NCBI RefSeq assembly: GCF_013408795.1
Contig: NZ_JACCCC010000001.1
Location: forward strand, 496,001-560,000
Source: Spinactinospora alkalitolerans
GTDB lineage: Bacteria; Actinomycetota; Actinomycetes; Streptosporangiales; Streptosporangiaceae
Direction of reading: 5' to 3'
Length of the DNA: 64,000 nt
Notes under the pieces: model-generated
Database searches by the model: none
Told to the model about the DNA's origin: nothing
What the model saw: only the letters and a program-made list of their open reading frames with translations
Translations under genes and position numbers: made by a program
Shown: in pieces, positions 17,509 through 25,851 of the stretch
Numbering within the stretch: the first letter of the stretch is position 1
Layout of the letters: every line of letters begins with the position of its first letter

Positions 17509-19134
17509 ATGTACGACGAGGAAACACCGGTGCTCATCGTCGGCGGCGGGCTCGCGGGCCTGTCCGGCGCGCTGTTCCTCTCCCATCACGGCGTACCGGT
17601 TCTGCTCGTCGAGCGGCGTGGCGGATCGATGGTCCACCCGCGCGCACGCAGCATCAATCCCCGCAGCATGGAGCTCTTCCGCCAGGTCGGCCTGGCCGGG
17701 GCGATCGAGGAGAACCGCTCCTACTCCAGCCACTCCGAGAGCATCCTCTTCCGTGCGCGGACGCTGTCCGGGCCCGAGCGTTTCCGCTCTCCGCTCGACC
17801 CGCCGAGCACCATCGGGGAGATCACCCCGGCGGAATGGGCCCCGATCGACCAGGACCGGTTGGAGGCGGTGCTGCGCGACGCCGCCCTTGAGCGGGGCGC
17901 ACGGGTCCGCTTCGGGACCGAGCTGGTCGGTCTGGAGCAGGACGGTGACGGCGTGACGGCCCTGCTCCGCGAGCGCGAGTCCGGCGAGGAGCGGCGGGTG
18001 CGGGCGGCCTATCTGGTGGCGGCCGACGGCAACCGGAGCCGGATCCGGCGCTGGGAGGGGATCGGGACCCATGGGAAGGGAACGCTGGGGCACACGTTGA
18101 CGTTCGTCTTCGAGGCCGACCTCAGCGGCCCCCTTCGAGGGAGGCGCCTCGGCGTGTGCCACCTCGACCGGCCTCGGACGGGGACCGTTCTGCTGCAGCA
18201 CGACGGGGAGCGCCGCTGGGTGTTCAGCACGCCCTATTCGCCCGAGGACGGGGAGTCGCCCGAGGAATTCGGGGACGACCGCTGCACGGCGCTGGTGCGG
18301 GAGGCGGTCGGCGTGCCGGACCTCCGGGTCCGGGTGGTTCCGCAGATGGAGGACGGAACGAGGGTGCTCGGCTATGAGCTGGCGGCGCGTGCGGCCGACC
18401 GGCTGCGCAGCGGCCGAGTGCTGCTCGTCGGGGACTCCGCGCATGTCATGCCGCCGACGGGGGCCTTCGGCGCCAGCACCGGCATCGCCGACGCGCACAA
18501 CCTCGCCTGGAAGCTCGCCGCGGTGCTGCGTGGAGAGGCCGGCCCTGCCCTGCTGGACACCTATGAGCAGGAGAGGCTTCCGGTGGCCGAGCTCACGGTG
18601 GAGCAGGCGCTGGCGCAGCTACACGGCCGCACCGCGGAGCGAGGCGGGGAGGAATCGCCGTTCGTCGCCTACGACTACTACGCGACGGTCTTCGGCTATC
18701 GCTACGTCTCGGCCGCTGTCGTGGGCGGGCCCGGCGGGGAGCTGCCCCCGGCGCTGCACCCGGCCGAACTCGACGGGTCGCCCGGAACCCGTGCTCCCCA
18801 TGTCGCGATCGGCGTCGCTGGGCAGCGGCGCTCGGTCCTCGACCTGTTCGGCGAGCGCTTCGTGCTGCTGGCCGGCGAGCGCGCCGACGGGTGGGCCGAC
18901 GGTGTGCGCGGTGTGGCCGCCCGCTCAGGGGTGCCGGTCGGCGTCCACCGCGTCGGCGCCGACCTGCACGATCCCGACGGGGCCTTCGCGACCGCCTACC
19001 GGCTCGATGCGCGCGGCGCGGTCCTGGTGCGTCCGGACGGCTTCGTCGCCTGGCGGGCGGACGGGCCCGCCGAAGCACCCGAAGCCGTCCTGGACGGCGT
19101 CATGCGGCGCGTGCTCTGCGCGACCGGTGCGTGA
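17509..19134 (+). CDS. FAD-dependent aromatic polyketide hydroxylase
   Basis: This 541-residue class A flavin monooxygenase is a paralogue of the one at 10.4 kb. The FAD loop is LIVGGGLAGLSGA, the second FAD motif is VLLVGDSAHVMPP near residue 305, and the thioredoxin-like tail ends with VRPDGFVAWR. The ATG at 17509 follows AAGGGAGGAC; open sequence upstream overlaps the divergent promoter and is not used. A glycosyltransferase begins 11 bp after the stop, so the two are co-transcribed. It is expected to hydroxylate the polyketide skeleton using NAD(P)H. The regiochemistry is not predictable. Confidence 0.92.
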   Translation: MYDEETPVLIVGGGLAGLSGALFLSHHGVPVLLVERRGGSMVHPRARSINPRSMELFRQVGLAGAIEENRSYSSHSESILFRARTLSGPERFRSPLDPPSTIGEITPAEWAPIDQDRLEAVLRDAALERGARVRFGTELVGLEQDGDGVTALLRERESGEERRVRAAYLVAADGNRSRIRRWEGIGTHGKGTLGHTLTFVFEADLSGPLRGRRLGVCHLDRPRTGTVLLQHDGERRWVFSTPYSPEDGESPEEFGDDRCTALVREAVGVPDLRVRVVPQMEDGTRVLGYELAARAADRLRSGRVLLVGDSAHVMPPTGAFGASTGIADAHNLAWKLAAVLRGEAGPALLDTYEQERLPVAELTVEQALAQLHGRTAERGGEESPFVAYDYYATVFGYRYVSAAVVGGPGGELPPALHPAELDGSPGTRAPHVAIGVAGQRRSVLDLFGERFVLLAGERADGWADGVRGVAARSGVPVGVHRVGADLHDPDGAFATAYRLDARGAVLVRPDGFVAWRADGPAEAPEAVLDGVMRRVLCATGA

Positions 19135-19144
19135 GGAGGATCGC

Positions 19145-20269
19145 GTGCGTGTACTGATGGCGTCCTTCCCCGTGGTCTCCCACTACTTCCCCATGGTCCC
19201 CCTCGCTTGGGCGCTGCGCGCCGGCGGACACGAGGTGCGCGTCGCCTCCTCCCCTTCTCTCGGGGACGCCGTTACGGGCTCCGGGGCCGTCGCCGTTCCG
19301 GTCGGCGACACCCTCGATACCGCCGCCTTCTGGCGCGGCCCCACGCAACGGACGCCGGACCGCAGGAGCCGAGCCATGGCGATGTTCGCCGCCGTGGCCG
19401 AGGAGATGCTGCCCGACCTGCTCGGCTTCGCATCGGACTGGCGGCCCGACGTCGTCGTGTACGAGCCGCGCGCGTACGCGGGCCCGGTCGCGGCCGCGGT
19501 GCTCGGCGTCCCGGCCGTCGGCCACCTGTGGGGGGCGGACCGGACCGAGGAGCGGTGGGCGCTGGAGCGCGGCGCGCTGGAGCCTCTGCTCGACCGTTAC
19601 GGCGTCGGCGAGATCGCGCCGCTGGGCGAGATGGCCGTCGACCCGTGCCCACCGGCGCTGCAGGCCCCCGGCCGGGGAGAGCGGATCAGGGTTCGCTATG
19701 TCCCCTACAACGGGCCGGGGAGCGACCTCGCCGACGGGGACCGGCCAGGACGCCCGCGACTGTGCGTCACCTGGGGGACGACCTACCGGTGGGCTGAGGG
19801 ACCGCATCCGGTCCAGCAGGTCCTGGACGCCTTGGCGGGCGAAGCGGTGGAGGTCGTCCTGGCCGTCCCGCCACGGATGCGCGCGGAGCTGGCCGTGCCG
19901 GACGGGGTCGAGGTGGCCGAGTCCAGGCCGCTGCACCTGCTGCTGCCGTCGTGCGACGGCATCGTCCACCACGGGGGTGCGGGGACCGCCATGACCGCGG
20001 CGGTCCACGGCCTGCCGCAGCTCGTCGTTCCATGGGTGACCGACGGGGAGTATCTCGCCGGGCGCGTGGTCGCCGCGGGGGTGGGCACCGCCGTTGACCG
20101 CGGTGCCCTCGGCGACCCCGCAGAGGTGCTGCGCGCGGCGACGCGGCTGCTGGACGACGCCGACCTGGTGGCGGGGGCTCTGCGACTGGGCGAGCAGATC
20201 GCGCGGCAGCCGCCGCCGGCCGCGGCGGTCGCCGAGCTGGAGAGGCTGGTCGGGGCGGGCGGGGCGTGA
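19145..20269 (+). CDS. GT1-family glycosyltransferase (EryCIII/DnrS-like)
   Basis: This 374-residue GT-B enzyme starts at GTG 19145, five bases after GAGGAGG. The N-terminal acceptor domain opens with VLMASFPVVSHYFPMVPLAWAL, and the nucleotide-sugar domain contains CDGIVHHGGAGTAMTAAVHG followed by PQLVVPW, the HHGG motif shared by NDP-deoxysugar transferases of polyketide pathways. It is close to 40 residues shorter than typical EryCIII, mainly in the linker. No auxiliary P450-like activator is adjacent. It would transfer a deoxysugar from its dTDP donor to the aglycone or to a first sugar. Convergent with the second glycosyltransferase, only 4 bp apart. Confidence 0.88.
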   Translation: MRVLMASFPVVSHYFPMVPLAWALRAGGHEVRVASSPSLGDAVTGSGAVAVPVGDTLDTAAFWRGPTQRTPDRRSRAMAMFAAVAEEMLPDLLGFASDWRPDVVVYEPRAYAGPVAAAVLGVPAVGHLWGADRTEERWALERGALEPLLDRYGVGEIAPLGEMAVDPCPPALQAPGRGERIRVRYVPYNGPGSDLADGDRPGRPRLCVTWGTTYRWAEGPHPVQQVLDALAGEAVEVVLAVPPRMRAELAVPDGVEVAESRPLHLLLPSCDGIVHHGGAGTAMTAAVHGLPQLVVPWVTDGEYLAGRVVAAGVGTAVDRGALGDPAEVLRAATRLLDDADLVAGALRLGEQIARQPPPAAAVAELERLVGAGGA

Positions 20270-20273
20270 GGCG

Positions 20274-21503
20274 TCAGCGGCCGTCCCCCACGGCCCTTTC
20301 CGCGCAGGTGGCGGAGGCGTCCTCCTCCAGCAGCCTTTCGAGGGCGTCAGCCGCCGCCGCGGGACCGCCGGCCCCTCTCGTCCGCTCGCGCATCGTGTCG
20401 AGGGCGGAACGGATGTCGTGCCGGGACGAGACGGCCTCCACGGCGGCGCGCAGCCGCTCGGCGTCCGCCTCCCCGGGGCGGATCCGGACGCCGAGTCCCA
20501 GCTCCTCGACGCGGTCCGCGGTGATGGCGTGCTCGGGGGCCGAGGCCATCACCACCATCGGGACGCCGAAGTGCAGGGATTCGGTCACGCTGTTGGTGCC
20601 TCCGTGCGTCACAAAGGCGTCCGCACCGGCGAGGACCCGCAACTGGGGCAAGGAGGGGGCGGCGTGCATCCAATCGGGCAGGCCGGCCGGCGGCCTCCGC
20701 CCGCCCAGGGACATCATCACCCGCCACGCGCCGTCGCCGAACGCCCGGCGGACCGTGTCCACCATGTCCGGCCAGAGGTCGACGACGGTGCCCGGGGAGA
20801 GGTAGACGGTCTTGGGGCGCCGAGGGGAGGAGGGGGCGGCGAGGCTCCGTCCGGCGGTCGCCTCGGCCGGCACGGCCGAACCGATGAAGCGGAACGGGCC
20901 GTTGAAGGTCGCGCCGGCGGGGTGGAACTCCCGGGGCATGACGACCAGGACCAGGCGCTCGTCGCGGGCGAACAGCTCACGGGGGCTCAATCGCACCCCA
21001 TAGGCGGTGTTCAACCGGTCGATCACCTGCGCGATCCCGGCGAAGCCCGCGTCGAGCACGTCCCGCATGGCCGCGTAGTGCTCCGTGCGCATGGGGGAGA
21101 AGTGCTCGTTGCCGACGTAGCTGCCGACGATCATGGCCGCCGGCGGGCGGTGCGCCCGGGCCAGCACGCGGCCCCAGACGCAGGTCATGTCATAGACGAG
21201 GACATCGGGCGGCGCGGCGCCGATCCGTTCGCAGACCTGCGGCAGGACGTGCTCGGCCTCACCGGCGAGCCACAGCGGCACGCGGGCGAAGCGCGCGACG
21301 GGATCGGGTTCGGACTTGTAGCCGTCCGGTTCGGCGAGAGTGATCGGGCGCAGCCGTGCGCCCACCGACCGGACGGCCTCGCGGTAGTCGGACGGCAGGT
21401 CGTAGACGACCTCGTGCCCCCGGCGCACCAGTTCCCCCGCGATCGGCAGGGTCGGATTGACGTGGCCGGTCATGGGGGACGGCAGCATCGCGTACAGCGC
21501 CAT
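20274..21503 (-). CDS. MGT-family glycosyltransferase
   Basis: This 409-residue GT-B enzyme of the macrolide-glycosyltransferase/UGT group has GHVNPTLPIAGELVRRGHEV in the acceptor domain and THGGTNSVTESLHFGVPMVV in the donor-binding C-terminal domain. It is the last gene of a leftward run KAS III-3-ketoreductase-3-dehydratase-glycosyltransferase (55 bp after the 3-dehydratase), so it probably uses the trideoxysugar those enzymes help make. Relatives of this group also include drug-inactivating glucosyltransferases, so a resistance role cannot be excluded. The ATG at 21503 lies shortly after GGGAAGGATCC. Confidence 0.9.
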   Translation of the reverse strand: MALYAMLPSPMTGHVNPTLPIAGELVRRGHEVVYDLPSDYREAVRSVGARLRPITLAEPDGYKSEPDPVARFARVPLWLAGEAEHVLPQVCERIGAAPPDVLVYDMTCVWGRVLARAHRPPAAMIVGSYVGNEHFSPMRTEHYAAMRDVLDAGFAGIAQVIDRLNTAYGVRLSPRELFARDERLVLVVMPREFHPAGATFNGPFRFIGSAVPAEATAGRSLAAPSSPRRPKTVYLSPGTVVDLWPDMVDTVRRAFGDGAWRVMMSLGGRRPPAGLPDWMHAAPSLPQLRVLAGADAFVTHGGTNSVTESLHFGVPMVVMASAPEHAITADRVEELGLGVRIRPGEADAERLRAAVEAVSSRHDIRSALDTMRERTRGAGGPAAAADALERLLEEDASATCAERAVGDGR

Positions 21504-21558
21504 CGTTGAGGGATCCTTCCCGTGTGCTTCCGGCGTCTCGGCGTTCAGCGCTCGGCGT

Positions 21559-22857
21559 TCAGCGCTCGGCGGTGAACTCTTTGAACGACGCGATCACGTA
21601 GTCGAGCATCTCCGGTGTCAGGCCGGGGTGGACCCCGATCCAGAAGGTGTGCTCGGTGATCACGTCGCTGTTGGTCAGGTCCCCGTGGACGCGGATGCGC
21701 TGGTTCTGGTAGGCGGGGTGGCGCAGGAGGTTGCCGGCGAACAACTGGCGGGTCGCGATCTTGCGCGATTCCAGGAACGCGACGAGCTCGCGCCGCGTGA
21801 ACGGCGCGTCCGGGAGCACCGTGATCGCGAAGCCGAACCAGGAGGGATCGCTCCCGGGCGTCGGCGAGGGCGGCAGCAGGCCGGGGAGTCCGTCCAGCCC
21901 TTCCCGCAGCCGGCGCCAGTTCCGTCTGCGGGCCTCCCCGAACGCGGGCAGCTTCTTCATCTGGGTCAGGCCGAGGGAGGCGTGCAGGTCGCTGCTCTTC
22001 AGGTTGTAGCCGACGTGGGAGAAGATGTACTTGTGGTCGTACCCGGCGGGGAGCGTGCCCTGCTGCTGTGCGAAGCGCTTGCGGCAGCGGTCGTCCTCCC
22101 CGGGGGCACACCAGCAGTCGCGCCCCCAATCGCGCAGGGACTCCACGATTCTGGCCAGCGTGATCTCCCTGGAGAGGACGCAGCCACCCTCTCCGGTGGT
22201 GATGTGGTGCGCCGGGTAGAAGCTGACCGTCGCCATGTCGCCGAACGTGCCGGTGTTGCGGCCCCGGTGGGTCGAGAGCAGGGCGTCGCAGTTGTCCTCG
22301 ATGAGGAACAGGTCGCGCTCCCGCGCGATGCGGCCGATGTCCTCGGCGGGGAAGGGGTTGCCCAGGGTATGGGCCAGCATGATGGCCCTGGTGCGCGGCC
22401 CGATCGCGGCCTCGACGCGCTCGGCCGTCGTGTTGTAGGTGCCCAGGTCCACATCGACGAAGACGGGCACGAGCCCGTTCTGCAGCAGCGGATTCACCGT
22501 CGTGGGGAAGCTCGCGGCGACGGTGACGACCTCGTCCCCCGGGCGAAGGCGGACGTCCTCGAGGCGGGGGGAGGTCAGCGCGGAGGCGGCGAGCAGGTTG
22601 GCCGAGGAGCCGGAATTGGTCAAGTGCGCCTTGCGGACGCCGACGGTGCGGGCCAGCGCCTGCTCGAACCGCCGCGCCGCGGGACCGGAGGCGATCCTCA
22701 TGTCCAGCGCCGTCTCCACGAGCGCGGCGCAGTCCTCGCTGTCGAGCACCGCGCCGGAGGACAGGACGGGGGTGACGCCGGGGACGAACCCGGTGTCGGC
22801 GTGAGCGGTGTCGAAGTGGGCGCGGGCCTGTGCGAGGAGTTCTTCCTTCGTCGTCAT
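21559..22857 (-). CDS. NDP-4-keto-6-deoxyhexose 3-dehydratase (PMP/[2Fe-2S], SpnQ/RfbH type)
   Basis: This 432-residue DegT-fold enzyme removes the C3 hydroxyl of a 4-keto sugar. The usual catalytic lysine is replaced by histidine (FYPAHHITTGEGG, His218), which diagnoses a dehydratase rather than an aminotransferase. Four cysteines at about 190, 248, 250 and 258 fit C-X57-C-X-C-X7-C exactly, the [2Fe-2S] ligand pattern of E1/SpnQ. It needs an electron donor, none of which is encoded nearby. The ATG at 22857 overlaps the 3-ketoreductase stop by 4 bp. With the 2,3-dehydratase and 3-ketoreductase it should yield a 2,3,6-trideoxy-4-keto sugar. Confidence 0.9.
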   Translation of the reverse strand: MTTKEELLAQARAHFDTAHADTGFVPGVTPVLSSGAVLDSEDCAALVETALDMRIASGPAARRFEQALARTVGVRKAHLTNSGSSANLLAASALTSPRLEDVRLRPGDEVVTVAASFPTTVNPLLQNGLVPVFVDVDLGTYNTTAERVEAAIGPRTRAIMLAHTLGNPFPAEDIGRIARERDLFLIEDNCDALLSTHRGRNTGTFGDMATVSFYPAHHITTGEGGCVLSREITLARIVESLRDWGRDCWCAPGEDDRCRKRFAQQQGTLPAGYDHKYIFSHVGYNLKSSDLHASLGLTQMKKLPAFGEARRRNWRRLREGLDGLPGLLPPSPTPGSDPSWFGFAITVLPDAPFTRRELVAFLESRKIATRQLFAGNLLRHPAYQNQRIRVHGDLTNSDVITEHTFWIGVHPGLTPEMLDYVIASFKEFTAER

Positions 22858-23855
22858 CGCGGTCTCCGTTCGGGGCGCTCCGCAGTCGGCCGCGCCGCCG
22901 CGCGGATGGCGTCCAGCAGCCGTGCGGTCCGCAGCGTGGGGGCCTGGTGGCCCGCCGTGGACTCCTGTCCGCGCACCTGAGCGGCGAACGCGGCCAGGGT
23001 GGCGGAGTCCTGGTCGTCGGCGGGTGCGGCGATCGTGCGCGTCTCGCCCTTCCGCTCGACGGTGAGCTCCGGTCGCAGTTCCGGGGGCGGCGCCGCGGTG
23101 CGGGTCGCCGTGATGCGCCCCGCTGAGCCCCACAGCGTGTAGCCGCTGGTGTAGGCGTGCTCGAATCCGTAGGCGAGGTGGACGTCGACCCCGTCGGGGG
23201 TGCGCAGGAGGGCGGCGCCAGAGGTGTCGACGCCCGTCTCCGGGTCGGTGCGCAGCACCGCCCCTTCGACCGACAACCCGGGGCCGGCGAACCGGACGGC
23301 CGCTCTGACCGCGTAGATCCCCAGGTCGAGTAGTGCGCCTCCGCCGAGTTCCGGCCGGTACCGGATGTCCTCCGCGGGGAGGGGCGGTATGCCGTAGGCG
23401 GCGGAGAAGGAGCGCAGGGCGCCGATCTCGCCGTCGGCGACGAGGCGCTCCACGACCTTGTGCTGCGCGTGGCGCGGGGCGGTCATGTTCTCCATGAGCA
23501 CCCGCCGGCTGGAGCGCGCCTGCGCGACCAGTTCAACGCTGTGCCGGTAGCAGCAGGTCAGGGGCTTCTCCACGAGGACGTGCTTGCCGTTGCGCATGGC
23601 CCGGTGGGCCCATTCCCGGTGGAGGGCGTTGGGCAGGGGAATGTAGACGGCCTCGACATCGGGGTGTTCGAGCAGCGCGGCGTAATCGGGCATGGGGTCA
23701 GCGGAGAAGCGCGCGGCGAACCGCTCGGTGCGGTCCGGATCGCGTCCGGCCACGGCGGTGATGTCCACACCGGGCGTGCGTTCGGCCGCAGGCAGCATGC
23801 GGCGCCACGCGATCGAGGCGCACCCCATCACTCCGAGGCGCAGTCGGTCGCTCAT
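22854..23855 (-). CDS. NDP-hexose 3-ketoreductase (Gfo/Idh/MocA family)
   Basis: This 333-residue enzyme has an N-terminal NAD(P)-binding fold (LGVMGCASIAWRRMLPA) and the family's VEKPL motif near residue 100. The C-terminal alpha/beta domain holds GGGALLDLGIYAV. It resembles SpnN, TylCII and KijD10, which reduce the 3-keto group formed after NDP-hexose 2,3-dehydration. It is coupled by 4-bp overlaps to the KAS III-like gene upstream and the 3-dehydratase downstream. The partner 2,3-dehydratase lies in a separate operon at 51.5-52.9 kb. Assignment rests on family fold plus context; a general sugar dehydrogenase is less likely. Confidence 0.88.
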   Translation of the reverse strand: MSDRLRLGVMGCASIAWRRMLPAAERTPGVDITAVAGRDPDRTERFAARFSADPMPDYAALLEHPDVEAVYIPLPNALHREWAHRAMRNGKHVLVEKPLTCCYRHSVELVAQARSSRRVLMENMTAPRHAQHKVVERLVADGEIGALRSFSAAYGIPPLPAEDIRYRPELGGGALLDLGIYAVRAAVRFAGPGLSVEGAVLRTDPETGVDTSGAALLRTPDGVDVHLAYGFEHAYTSGYTLWGSAGRITATRTAAPPPELRPELTVERKGETRTIAAPADDQDSATLAAFAAQVRGQESTAGHQAPTLRTARLLDAIRAAARPTAERPERRPR

Positions 23856-24892
23856 GCGGAGTCACCCTCCCAGGGGGTCAGCACCTCGACGACCGCGCAC
23901 GCCAGAGAGAGGCCGGCGCCGACGCCGAGCATCAGCACGAGGTCGCCGCCGCGCAGCGCACCGGTGTCGAGGAGGTGGTGGAGTCCCGCGAACTGGTCGC
24001 AGGTGCCGAGGTGGCCCACGCGACGGCCGAACTCCAACATTCCCTGATCGATGTCGAGGCCGAGTGGAGAGAGCGTGCGTTTCAGGAAGCGCTCATGCCC
24101 CCAGTGGACGTGGGTCACCCGGGTGATGTCGGAGATCTCGGCGCCCGCGTCCGCCATCGCCCGTTCGACGGTGGCCGCGGTGGCCGCTCCGATGAGCTCT
24201 CCCTCGCTGAGCAGCATGGCCTCGCTGCTCTCGGCGAACCACATGGCTCGTGCGCGGAGGTCGATCGGGCGGCCCGTGGAGCCGTTCGGGGGGAAGAGCG
24301 GCTCGTCGCCGCGGTGCAGACCCTCCAGCGCCGGGACCGCGGAAGAGGATACCGAGCGCACCCGGGCGAAGCCGGACCGGGAGGACAGGACGACCGCGGC
24401 CGCGCCGTCGCCGACGGCGACGTTGTTGGCGAGGCGCCAGCGGTCGATCTGCGGGACGGTGAAGTTGTCGGCGCCGGTGAGGAGCACCGCGGGCCGATCG
24501 GACGCGTGGGCCAGGTGGCATCCGGCCAGCGCCAGGCCGCTCACCATCGCGTTGCAGCCCTGCTGGAGGGCGAAAGCGGGAGCGGTGCCGCCGACCGTCT
24601 CCCGCTGGATGTAGTTCTGCGGGGTCCACAGATCCGGGCCCTGGTGGTAGGCATGGGTGTGCAGCAGGAGCCCGATGTCCTCCGGTGCGTGCCCGGCCCC
24701 CTTCAATGCCGACAAGGCCGCCCGTACGGCCAGGTCGGGTGCTGGGACGGCGCCGGCGACGGTCACCGACTCCCAGCCGGAGATCTCCCTCTCGTCGTCG
24801 GAGAAGGCGCCGTCGGCGATGGCGTCCCGCACGGTCACCGGAGGGGGAAGGTGGACCCCCAGGCCCGCGATGTACAGATCCTGAAACTTCAC
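23852..24892 (-). CDS. KAS III-like acyltransferase (CerJ/ChlB3/PokM2 type)
   Basis: This 346-residue thiolase-fold protein opens with LYIAGLGVHLP and has an active-site cysteine at about 113 (LQQGCNAMVSG). The FabH asparagine is missing: the GNTSAAS-like loop reads GHLGTCDQ. A histidine at 263 and aspartate at 299 could complete a Cys-His-Asp triad as in CerJ-class enzymes, which move acyl groups from carrier proteins onto sugars or other acceptors instead of condensing chains. It is first in the sugar operon and overlaps the 3-ketoreductase by 4 bp, which suggests sugar acylation. The obvious donor is the type I PKS ACP at 51.3 kb. Starter-unit transfer to the type II PKS is the alternative. 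Confidence 0.87.
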   Translation of the reverse strand: MKFQDLYIAGLGVHLPPPVTVRDAIADGAFSDDEREISGWESVTVAGAVPAPDLAVRAALSALKGAGHAPEDIGLLLHTHAYHQGPDLWTPQNYIQRETVGGTAPAFALQQGCNAMVSGLALAGCHLAHASDRPAVLLTGADNFTVPQIDRWRLANNVAVGDGAAAVVLSSRSGFARVRSVSSSAVPALEGLHRGDEPLFPPNGSTGRPIDLRARAMWFAESSEAMLLSEGELIGAATAATVERAMADAGAEISDITRVTHVHWGHERFLKRTLSPLGLDIDQGMLEFGRRVGHLGTCDQFAGLHHLLDTGALRGGDLVLMLGVGAGLSLACAVVEVLTPWEGDSA

Positions 24893-24960
24893 GAGGCTCC
24901 CTGAATCCGAACTGGCCGGATGGTCATGGACGCGGTCTGTCCGGCAGGGTGCCGCGCGGT

Positions 24961-24989
24961 GTTGGAGGAAGAGTGGAAGCGGACTGGAG
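24961..24989 (-). promoter_or_regulatory. Candidate SARP-binding heptamer repeats
   Basis: On the minus strand CTCCAGT (24989-24983), TTCCACT (24978-24972) and CTCCAAC (24967-24961) have an exact 11-bp period. The last repeat ends 68 bp before the start of the KAS III-like gene that heads the leftward sugar operon. AGTCCGCTTCCA here is also found at the core-operon site at 29.0 kb. Confidence 0.6.
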
Positions 24990-24997
24990 GGGACCGG

Positions 24998-25252
24998 TCA
25001 CCCGACGTCGCGCAGCAGCTTCTCCAGTGCGGCGATGCGGTCCTCCAGCCGCTTGACGGTGTCGGTGAGCTCGGCGGTTCTCGCGGCGGCGGAACGCTGG
25101 GCCTCGGCGGCCTCCTCGGCGAGCGCGCGGTACTCCTCCTGGCGTCCCCCGTGGATGCGGGCCTGCCGCACTCGGGACACCTGGATGATGCTGATGATGA
25201 CGATCAGGCCGGTAACCGTGATCGATGTCACCAACAGGGCGAGCTCGGTCAT
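24998..25252 (-). CDS. Small membrane-anchored coiled-coil protein
   Basis: This 84-residue protein has one N-terminal membrane helix (LALLVTSITVTGLIVIISII) and then a charged heptad-rich coiled coil (about 35-82, ending RLEDRIAALEKLLRDVG). It overlaps the end of the ArsR gene by 4 bp and is therefore translated with it. Similar short proteins commonly follow PadR/ArsR-type regulators in actinomycetes. A role in sensing or membrane tethering is inferred only. The SARP-like repeats for the next operon lie immediately downstream of its stop. Confidence 0.7.
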   Translation of the reverse strand: MTELALLVTSITVTGLIVIISIIQVSRVRQARIHGGRQEEYRALAEEAAEAQRSAAARTAELTDTVKRLEDRIAALEKLLRDVG

Positions 25253-25617
25253 GTCTTGTTCCTCTCAGAGCCGTCGTTTTCGCGTTCCGCGGCCGATCCG
25301 GCGGAACGATCATCGCTCAGCGTGGGGACGAGCTCGGCGATCGCCTCCGGCGTGAGCTTCAGGGCGAACGGGGCCGCCCGGAACCATTTCTTGGCCTTGC
25401 CGTCGTCGGAGAGCTCCAGTGAGCCGGCGACCAGCCCGAACGCCTCCAGGCGTTTCAGGTGCAGGTGTGTCAGCGGCCGGCTGATGCCGAGCTCGCGTGA
25501 GAGCAGGCTGACGTATTTCCGCTCCTCGGAGAGAGCGGCCAGGATGCGCAGCCTCTGCGGGTTCGCCAGCGCTGAGAGCACCCCTAAGAGGGCGTCGCCG
25601 GTCGGCGCTACCTCCAT
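25249..25617 (-). CDS. ArsR-family winged-helix repressor
   Basis: This 122-residue regulator has a central winged helix (about 12-80): LSALANPQRLRILAALSEE, then VSLLSRELGISRPLTHLHLKRL as helix-turn-helix, and a beta wing before KKWFRAAPF. No obvious metal-binding cysteine pair is present, so the signal may be redox state or a small molecule rather than a metal. It is divergent from cydAB, and a perfect 12-bp inverted repeat lies 30 bp upstream of its start, giving a likely operator for both itself and cydAB. The acidic C-terminal tail is unlike classical metal sensors. Confidence 0.88.
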   Translation of the reverse strand: MEVAPTGDALLGVLSALANPQRLRILAALSEERKYVSLLSRELGISRPLTHLHLKRLEAFGLVAGSLELSDDGKAKKWFRAAPFALKLTPEAIAELVPTLSDDRSAGSAAERENDGSERNKT

Positions 25618-25646
25618 GGGCGGAACCTCCTATCCTCTCGCTCCGA

Positions 25647-25674
25647 ACATGTGTAAGATTCTTCTTACACATGT
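25647..25674. promoter_or_regulatory. Perfect palindromic operator between arsR-like gene and cydA
   Basis: ACATGTGTAAGA (25647-25658) and its reverse complement TCTTACACATGT (25663-25674) are separated by 4 bp, a 12-bp perfect inverted repeat in a relatively AT-rich spot. The symmetry and size fit an ArsR dimer site. It lies 30 bp upstream of the regulator and about 180 bp upstream of cydA. Confidence 0.7.
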
Positions 25675-25851
25675 ATGGCTGTCATGATGTGTGACTGCCT
25701 GTGCTGACATCTTAAAGAAGACGAGTCGCTTTCAGAAGTTCGTCCGCCAGTTCAGGGGCGGTGCGGCCCCAACAAGGCTCCACAGATCGTCGAGCACGAC
25801 GCGGCACGGTCGGACGGCAGGCGAATACACGTGAGGGAGGACGGAATCCGG

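Noticed and set aside
19145-21503. The MGT-type glycosyltransferase as a self-resistance inactivator rather than a biosynthetic enzyme
   Set aside because: No secreted reactivating glucosidase of the usual family was identified (the Asp-box propeller is a different fold), and the gene is in the sugar operon. Kept only as an alternative.
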